From Larix kaempferi (lineage: Eukaryota; Streptophyta; Pinopsida; Pinales; Pinaceae), in contig BSBM01000994.1 of NCBI GenBank assembly GCA_027924585.1, positions 8,625,001-8,689,000 on the forward strand: a stretch of 64,000 bases of DNA. The letters run 5' to 3'. This document shows, in pieces, positions 57,145-64,000 of the stretch. The notes below the pieces were generated by a model that saw only the letters and a program-made list of their open reading frames with translations, searched no databases and had not been told where the DNA came from. A program made the translations under genes and the position numbers. Each line of letters starts with the position of its first letter. Positions within the stretch are counted from its first letter, which is position 1.

Positions 57145-59547
57145 TGTTGCATTTCATCCATCAAATTTCATGAGCGTTGAGTTTTTCTTTTAAAATGTGC
57201 CACCCATGGGTCCTTGTTAGAACAGTCGTGCACAACCCGCGAGTGAAGATAACTTCACTCGTGGTTATTTCTCAAACCCGCGGCTTTAATCATAGATACC
57301 CACGAGTGTGCAGAGTTAATTTTAAAATCTAAATAAAAAACTCAAAACTCCATTAAAAATCTTCAAAAAACACATGAAAATTCAAAGCACGGAGATAGAA
57401 GTTACCTGCAAGTGACAGAACTGAAAATCGTCCTCCGGATTGGTCATGTGCAACACAACAATTTGTAGGGAGTTTTTGCTCTCTTGGAATGGAAAATGGT
57501 AACAATGAGTTAATTTTACTCTTTTTACTATTCATAGTAATTCACACTATGGGTTACCCTAGATAGCACACTATGTCACATTGGTACCGCTGTTGTTACG
57601 TGATACTTCGGGAGCTTGTCACTTATATCACAATATACATACATTTAGAATGCATACATTCATTAACCACCTTTAATCAAGCTCGCATTCGTATGGAGTC
57701 TTCTTTATGCTCTTGTTATACTCCTTAAAATTGACAAGATTGCCGAGTATACTTGTCCATTTTCAGAATCGTTAAAGGATTTGAACGGAAATCCACTTCG
57801 GTATAAGTTTACCCCTTTTTCGAACCTTGGTGGATTAATTACTAAAAAGGTATACTCTAGTCCATTATGGATAGAAGAGTTCTCTCTCGTATACTTTTAC
57901 ACTTTTTTGGGCGAGGAGACTAACTCTATGAAAAAGTACCTTATGGAGGTGTTTTTTAAGTTTTCATACTCCTTAAATATGTAAATACCGGCGAGCATAT
58001 ACCAACTCGGGCTTGATATTAAAATCCGCGAGTATGTGTATGGATTCATTGTTTAATTTTTTCAAACTCCTTGAATATGAAAACACTATCGAGCATGAAC
58101 AAATCCGAGCTCAATATTAAAATCCACAGCTCAGTACCCTATCGAGTATTAGTCTATCTTTTACTCAAACTTGTAAAGCAATGAAGAAATTTGTGAGTTT
58201 CCCTCCCATGGACTCATTAAACTACACATGGTTGGACCGTTATCAAGCATTCTTCTCTATGTATTCTTCGAGCTTGTACAAAATGAAGAAGGTCTTGATT
58301 TTTCTTTCTTGGACTCGTTAAAATTTAACAAGAAATGTATTATCGAGCTTCCTTTTATATTTTTCATGCTCGTTAAAAAATGAAAAGACATATGAAAAGA
58401 GAAGGGAAAAGAAAGTCTTCGTTATTCGTTCATATTATGGCAGCGAGTCTAATTATTCCTTGAACACAACACTTGTCTTGAGTCAATGGGTCTTAGTTTT
58501 GGATTTAGGATTTAACATGATTCTAGAGTTGTTTACCCCTCTGATTGGTTAGTCTTCCAACATATGGATAGTTTGTTGTGTCTCCAATATGACAAACTTA
58601 TACCATGTTTCTTGTATGTCCAAGCTTCCTAAGTCACTCTAATATTGTGCTCAATGTTCAAGGATTACCCTTGTGTCGGCCATTCTGTAGTTTACCTTGA
58701 CTCCTCATGTTGGCCATCCCTTATGTCAGTATATCCTCGGTCTTATTTAAACTCAATATCCACATGTTCCTTGTGTGAGATGATGAAGGATACATTAATG
58801 TCTTCCTTCTCACGAGTCTCTTCCTATTGACTTCAACTCATTTTTATCTAGGAAGTAGAATTAGAGTCCTGGATAGTACCTTGATATTTGCAGTCATCAA
58901 TGGAAAATACTCTCACTATTGAGTTAAGGAATTACATCAATGTCCCTTACTCGACAAATTCTTCAAGTGTAAGTTCGATTTCAAGACCTCTTATTCACAC
59001 TTGTAAGAATGTACTAGGTAACTTGGACCCCATTTTTGTCATTGGTGGGTGTCCTCGCGTTTGTTAACGGTTTACATTATTGACTAGTAATCAACCGGTA
59101 TCCTCCATGTTCGACTCCAACTCCTTTATTCACATGGTTTAAAATTCGTACCTGTATCGTTGGTTGGTTTGAAGACCTCGGGCCTATAATAACTCTATTC
59201 TAATTTTTTATTGCCCGAGCTGCACAAGATTGAGCCCTACTCATTTTTGGCTCCTCATGAGACATAGATCCAATTTGTTGTTATGGCTATGTTCTCCATT
59301 TTGACATGGATCCATGCTTGTATTTCAGTGGCCATGCTATATACATCTATTTTGCATATGAATTGGAGATCATGTTCTATCATTCTGAACATGACATTAT
59401 GTCAATATTATACTATACGTTGACCTTGTTTTTGTTTTAGATACTGTTGGAACTCTGTTTCTGTGGCTCTTATGCTCCTCCACTTCCTTGTTTGTAATTC
59501 ATTTCAACCATCATTTACCCTTATGACCTCATACATTAGGGGGCATC
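57145..59547. repeat. 3' region of the Tat-like element with diverged repeats
   Basis: No coding region is supported. At about 57958-58056 and 58060-58140 two diverged copies of a roughly 100-bp unit can be seen: each has ACTCCTT(A/G)AATATG, then CGAGCAT, then an ATATTAAAATCC block. Related CGAGTATAC and GAGCTT motifs are scattered from 57680 to 58440. Long repeat-bearing 3' regions are typical of Tat elements. A G-rich tract (TTAGGGGGCATC, 59536-59547) ends the region as polypurine tract. Confidence 0.6.
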
Positions 59548-60117
59548 TGTTATCAATCAAGTTGGCACTTCTCCATCCATGATGACACTGAAATGTTTCT
59601 CATACAAAAGGACATTATGGATTGAAGAGCCCTAATTTGCTATAGATGCATGTGACCTTGATCATTCATTATTTCTCGAATTTATTCTATTTTTTTTATT
59701 CACCTTTAAGACCTGACAGTGACTCCATAATTGACATCTCACGAGTCACCCACTGTTGCTCCACTGACCACTTGTGGTTTTCCCTAAAAATGTTTCACCC
59801 GCTACTTATTTGTAGCGTACTGGGTCACCTGCTTATTGTTAGGTTTATACTAGTGGGTTCCTCTTAAAATTACAAAAAATAAAAACCAAAATCGAATTTT
59901 GGGTACTTAGGGGAGTTTCTTTAACTTCCATACCTTCCCCAACTACTTTCCTCTCGAAGTTATCTTCCCAAACTTGCTATAAATACAAGTGGAATGCCAT
60001 AGGAGAGGGAGATAACTTTTAATGTACTAAAATGCTGGAGGAATTTATACTGAAGGAGAAGAGCAAGAGCCCAAAACTTCGTTTCATTAGTGCTGCTATA
60101 GAATCAGGTATAGCTAT
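59548..60117 (+). repeat. 3' LTR (left part) of the Tat-like element
   Basis: It matches 46541-47110 from TGTTATCAATCAA through the TATA box (59978-59985) to GGTATAGCTAT. There the Copia family B LTR begins (60118), while the 5' LTR continues as TTGTTGTCATTC. The remaining part should lie beyond the window. The putative Copia target site is GCTAT (60113-60117). Confidence 0.92.
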
Positions 60118-60719
60118 TGTTGATGTATTTGTAACTTAGGAATGTATTTCATATATGTATATTGTATTCCTATAGATATGTTATTATTCCTCTATACGGA
60201 AGTGTTTGTATTCCTGTAGAGATGTTATTATTCCTCTATACGGAAGTGTCGTCATTTATATTGTAACTGTCATAACTTATACTTGATGGGTTATTAGACC
60301 ACCCTATTCGGGGTTGTCCCTATCAACATTATGCTATGTGGTTAAGTTGAGGTCAACCTAGTAAAGGTTATTAGGCAAGTCAAGTCATGTATAAATAGAG
60401 TGTTGGAGGCATTCTATTTGATCATTCACTTTCTCACTCATACTCTTATTGGAGAGTGGCTCACTTGTGGAGGAGGAGAAGCTGTTGCTAGGAGAAGACT
60501 ATCACTTATGCTTGGGTTGTATCATTTCTCTATCTATCTCTGAGGAAGTTGTGGGGTTTTTCACCTTTATGGTTTTCCCCAGTGAAACTCTGTGTGTCTA
60601 TTGTCTCCGGTGTGCTTGCAATATTATGTCCATGATTGATATGTTGTAGATATGATGTACATCTTGTTCTCTCAGTTAATATCCTAGACCATATTGAAGT
60701 AAATTCTGAAAAACTAACA
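60118..60719 (+). repeat. 5' LTR of Copia family B
   Basis: It starts TGTTGATGTATTTG and ends AACTAACA, directly followed by the PBS. The TATA box TATAAATA is at 60390-60397. A 44-bp tandem duplication (60163-60206 and 60207-60250, CTCTATACGGAAGTGT at each end) is not in the solo LTR of the same family. Confidence 0.93.
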
Positions 60720-60731
60720 TGGTATCAGAGC
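60720..60731 (+). other. Primer-binding site, tRNA-Met type
   Basis: TGGTATCAGAGC abuts the LTR end exactly. Confidence 0.95.
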
Positions 60732-62199
60732 TAGCCTGAAAGAAGGCATGGTATGGCATTTATGACACTTGTTGCACTTGCGAAGCTAGGGCTTGATATA
60801 GCAAAAACAAGTCATCGTAGCACTTTCGCTATAAATCCATTTTGGCGAAGTTTCTAGATATGAAACTTTTATAGGTCGAAGATAAGATCACAATGTACCT
60901 TGTGTCCGAAGCACAACTTCTAATTCGTTGTACTTTGTGTTTTATGATATGTACAATCTAGGGTTTCTGCCTCTTCTAGATCTCAGTCATAAACAGATGA
61001 CCTAGGAAAAAAGAACACAACTTGGGATAGGAAGCTCCAAATGAAATTTAGTAAAAAGTGACAGGTAGGGAACGGACTGTAGTTTCTCAGGTAAGGTTTT
61101 CAGAAGCCGAAAGTCAACCAGTGACACGTGGCACTCCGTACAAGTTCGCTCTCCTATTTTATCCCATAAACAGGTCACGTTGCGACACTTGGCATAACTC
61201 TCTCTCAGAGAATCCATTTGAGGTCAGAACTGTGGGGTTGGAAATTTAATAGGTTAGGATACCACAGGTAGAATTTTTAGACCCTATAGATCTGAAATTT
61301 CAGAGTTACACCAGAAACAATCAGGTGCATATTTCTGTCAAAACAGAATTGGATTTTGAGCACCTTCATTCATGGCTCCGAGAATTTAGGGTTTCGAAGA
61401 ATGTTGGTATTTTTTGTATCGGAGACTACGGTTGGATACTCCTCATCAAAATCGAAATTTAGAGACCAAGATCATTTTTTTTGGTTGGGTAGAAGGCCGG
61501 GCTTGATCAAACCCTAGTTCGGGACTTTGATCATAAAAGTGAAAAATTAGGGCTTCTGCAAAAATGGGAATTTTTGAAATCTGTGACCATAGCTGGAAGC
61601 TCCTTGGAAAAATCAAAGTTTAGATCTTTGGATCAAACTATTTGGTTGGTTTAAGCTTCAAGAAACTCAAACCCTAATTCAGGGTCCTCCCTAGTGAATC
61701 CGAAAATTTAAAGGCAATTTTGAGGGGTGAAACTTTGCAGTTTTCAAATTCTGAGTATACCAGCTTTACCAGCTCAGAAAGGCGCATCTTTCTATCCTTT
61801 CAGAAGTTTGAAATTTAAAGTTTTATTTTTTAGGGTTTCTCTAACAAACCCTAATCCAGCTCTAGATCCATTTTTTGCAAATCAAAGTGGATTGGGTTAA
61901 TCCTAGAAGAGAATGGATTAGTCACCTGCATAAGTGAAGAAGTTACTGTTTCAGAGGGAGTTGAGTCTAAGGCCTTACATAAGAAGATTACAAGCAATCT
62001 CGACAGGTATGACTTATCCAGGCATGTTTTGAGATTTGTTCATGATTAAGTTTATGGTATGTTTGTCTTCATTAAGGTTATTACAATCTTGATTAACTTT
62101 AGACTTGTCATATCACCTTAATAAAATTATGAATGTAGATATTCATTGATTAGGGTTTTGACACTTATGATTGTACTAATGCATCGTGGTGTTGTATGA
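60732..62199 (+). other. Non-coding internal region of the family B Copia element
   Basis: About 1.5 kb after the PBS has no gag or other recognised coding sequence. Several sections repeat a theme (GAATTTAGGGTTTC, AAACCCTAATTC, GAAATTT with nearby TTGG) around 61380-61860, giving the impression of diverged repeats of roughly 120 bases. The gene-bearing part appears to have been removed to the right of it. Confidence 0.5.
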
Positions 62200-62876
62200 G
62201 GTTGATGTTGTCCACTAACATGAAAGGTACATCAAGAAAGACAAATCATGTTCTAGTTCAAGACCAGATATTTGTTTTGCGGTGAACACATTGAGCTAGT
62301 TCCTGACGGATCCCAGAGGCATTCACCTGGTTGCTGTAAAGCATATTTTGAGGTACTTGAAAGGTACAATTGACTATGGACTCAAGTATGATGCGAATCA
62401 AAATTTTAACCTGGAGGGTTATGTTGATTCGGACTAGGAAAGCAGTGCTGTAGATAGGAAGAGAACTTCTGGGTGCTGCTTTAGTATGGGATTAGGTTTG
62501 ATCTCTTGGTTTAGTAGGAAGCAATCCTGTGTAGCACTGAGTACAACCGAAGTAGAGTATGTTGTATCTTGTTTGGCTAGTTGTGAGATAGTATGGCTCT
62601 GGAAGCTACTGTCTGAGTTATTTGATCTCTCGTTGGAGGTTACTGCAATATTTTGTGACAACCAGAGTTGTGTGAAGTTGTTTGAGAACCCGGTGTTCCA
62701 CGATAGGTCGAAGCACATAGAGATCAAATATCACTATATCAAGGATATGGTGCAGTGAGGAGCAGTGAAGCTCATGTATGTTGTGACAGATGACCAGGTT
62801 GCAGATGTATTGACGAAACCACTAGCCAAAGTGAATTTCGAATACTTTAGGGAGAGGCTTGGTGTTATTTAGATTG
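62200..62876 (+). pseudogene. RT end and RNase H of the family B Copia element
   Basis: The plus strand reads [13 protein letters not shown], a stop, then HLVAVKHILRYLKGTIDYGL (RT-RNase H connection). GYVDSD (first Asp) and a stop follow, then RTSGCCFSMGLGLISWFSRK, STTEVEYVVSCLASCE (Glu), IFCDNQSCVKLFENPVFHDR (Asp) and HIEIKYHYIKDMVQ. The end is DDQVADVLTKPLAKVNFEYF and RLGVI. All visible RNase H motifs are intact, but four stops interrupt the frame. Upstream RT sequence starts abruptly near 62240, the far edge of a large deletion. Confidence 0.88.
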
Positions 62877-62979
62877 ACGACACTTCAAGGAAGAAGTGAT
62901 GGACACATTTGCTCGAGCCATTCCAAGCATGGTGAGAGGAGGATCCTTCCCATAGCTGTGGATGTAAGCGATGGATGAT

Positions 62980-63481
62980 GAGCGTCAGGATGATGCTCCA
63001 GTTACTGCTCCGTATATGCATCATGTTGGATGCTGGATATGATCAGTTGGATCATGTATTTGTATATGTATCAGGTGGATACAATGTATGATCAGGTGGA
63101 TCATGTATGATGATATGTATGAGGTAGATACATGATATGCATTAGGTGGATGCATTGATGATTAGGATGATCATACTATGATGACATGCATCAGGAGGAT
63201 GCTTTGACATGATCAGGTGGGTCATGTGTGATGAGTTCGAAGATGCAGATGCACAAATCCTTTTCGACATGGTGGTAGATGTGTTCTCCCATGTGCATTG
63301 ATGTGAGTGCTGATCCTTTCCCGGATGGTCAGAGGAAATTCCTTCCATGCCGGTTAGTGTAAGTGTTGTGTTGTGTGCATATGGGTTGTGCCTCGTGAAC
63401 GATGATGCTATGATGATGATCAGGATGATCATATGATGATGTACATCAGGATGATGTATGGTGAGTATCAAGTTGATACTC
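62980..63481. repeat. Array of 13 short hairpins with a common loop
   Basis: Thirteen short inverted repeats, most with five-base loops and stems of five to eight base pairs, start at 62980, 63018, 63039, 63068, 63088, 63115, 63137, 63158, 63188, 63207, 63416, 63442 and 63463. Examples: GTATC-AGGTG-GATAC, GCATC-AGGAG-GATGC, TACATC-AGGAT-GATGTA, GAGTATC-AAGTT-GATACTC. The loop is nearly constant while the two arms change together. The ATGATG-rich composition helps such pairing by chance, so the function is open. Confidence 0.75.
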
Positions 63482-63525
63482 TATGGCCATGGACAGGTTT
63501 TACAGATGAGCATGTAAGTTGACCT

Positions 63526-64000
63526 GGGAGATCTGATAGGTAGAGTTGTGTGCTCGTAACAGCCTGGGATGCTCTTTCGAGGCATTGCTCTAGGGGGACA
63601 TATAATAACACCCTGGGAGATCCAACATGTATAGTTATGTGCTCGTAACAACCTAGGATGCTCTTTCGAGGTTTTGTCCTATGGCATGTAATGTGTCCTT
63701 GGGAGGTCCGACAGGTAGAGATGTGTGCTCGTAACAACCTGAGATGCTCTTGCAAGGTTTTTCCATGGCCACATGTAATGTGTCCGTGGGAGGTCTGACA
63801 GGTAGAGCTGTGTGCTCATAACATCCTGGGATGCTCTTGCAAGGTTTTGTGGTGTGACCACATGTAATATGTCCTTGGGAGGTCCGACAGGTAGAGTTGT
63901 GTGCTCGTAATAGCCTGGGATGCTCTTGCAAGGTTTTGTGGTGTGACCACATGTAATATGTCCTTGGGAGGTCCGACAGGTAGATATGTGTGCTCGTAAC
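63526..64000. repeat. Tandem repeat, 86-89 bp unit, six copies to window edge
   Basis: Units start at GGGAG at 63526, 63615, 63701, 63788, 63877 and 63966 (cut by the edge). Each has GACAGGTAGAG-like, GTGTGCTCGTAAC, CCTGGGATGCTCTT and ACATGTAAT blocks. The units become more alike toward the right. In units four and five TGTGGTGTGACCACA (for example 63848-63862) forms a six-base-pair hairpin. The minus ORFs in this region exist only because the unit lacks stops in one frame. Confidence 0.95.

Larger units (their letters stand above)
46541..60117 (+). mobile_element. Tat-like Ty3/Gypsy element with extra RNase H and antisense gene
   Basis: The order is 5' LTR (46541-47504), PBS (TGGCGACTCCACTGGGGA), long leader, gag, protease, RT, partial RNase H, integrase, second RNase H, antisense coding relic, tandem-repeat-like region, polypurine tract and 3' LTR (from 59548). 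An additional RNase H, antisense ORFs between pol and the 3' LTR and repeat-rich 3' regions are known properties of Tat/Ogre/Retand-type elements. The 3' LTR is interrupted at 60118 by a Copia element. Coding parts are broken by many stops. Confidence 0.92.
60118..64000 (+). mobile_element. Ty1/Copia element, family B, internally deleted
   Basis: It begins with a 602-bp LTR and an intact PBS, followed by about 1.5 kb without coding sequence. Only the end of RT and the RNase H remain (about 62200-62876). Gag, protease, integrase and most of RT are absent. After RNase H a long 3' region with hairpins and tandem repeats runs to the window edge without a 3' LTR. The same LTR family occurs as a solo LTR at 24620-25225. 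It is the youngest visible layer at this end, because it cuts the Tat-like LTR. Confidence 0.85.

Noticed and set aside
63142-63952. Several overlapping minus ORFs at the right end
   Set aside because: They follow the hairpin array and the 86-89 bp tandem repeat, which happen to lack stops in these frames.
63526-64000. CRISPR-like array
   Set aside because: Units repeat over their whole length with no unique spacers, and the context is a plant retrotransposon.

Overview
The window looks like intergenic DNA from a large, repeat-rich plant nuclear genome. Almost every interpretable segment is a piece of an LTR retrotransposon of the plant Ty1/Copia or Ty3/Gypsy superfamilies. I see no convincing host protein gene, rRNA, tRNA gene, CRISPR array or bacterial feature. 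Coding regions are old: nearly every pol domain carries stop codons, frameshifts or deletions. The long LTRs, Athila-like and Tat-like elements and deep nesting would suit a gymnosperm or another giant plant genome, but no sequence here fixes the species.

Left part, 1-10779. A minus-strand Copia element (family A) fills 1-5063; its 3' end lies outside the window. It sits in a second minus-strand LTR element of unknown class (5064 to about 10314), which has a tRNA primer-binding site, acidic ORF fragments and a long non-coding LTR. That LTR is split by an LTR plus truncated-LTR tandem at 8654-10030.

Centre-left, 10780-26272. This is one plus-strand Athila-like Gypsy element with both ends present. 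Its 5' LTR is 2861 bp, followed by a TGGCGCC-type primer-binding site, gag, protease and RT. An internal deletion has removed RNase H and the integrase core. After the integrase tail come a long spacer, a broken accessory ORF in the env-like position, a polypurine tract and the 3' LTR. The 3' LTR is 4260 bp only because two solo Copia LTRs (families A and B) landed in it, each with a perfect 5-bp target duplication; removing them gives about 2862 bp.

Centre-right, 26273-46540. A minus-strand Athila-like relic was entered by two plus-strand Gypsy elements. One is a chromovirus-like element at 30082-35693, which splits the host integrase. The other starts at 37258, in the relic's RT, and was itself entered by a minus-strand Copia element at 39376-44983 (perfect CCCAC duplication).

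Right part, 46541-64000. A Tat-like Gypsy element interrupts the RNase H of the 37258 element. It has gag, protease, RT, integrase, a second RNase H placed after integrase, and a decayed antisense gene with a likely GT-AG intron. Its 3' LTR is broken at 60118 by a Copia element of family B, which keeps its 5' LTR, primer-binding site and the RT/RNase H end but lacks gag, integrase and most of RT. The right end is therefore nested at least four deep. The last kilobase holds the two most unusual non-coding structures: 13 short hairpins whose arms change in a compensating way around a near-constant loop, and six units of an 86-89 bp tandem repeat.
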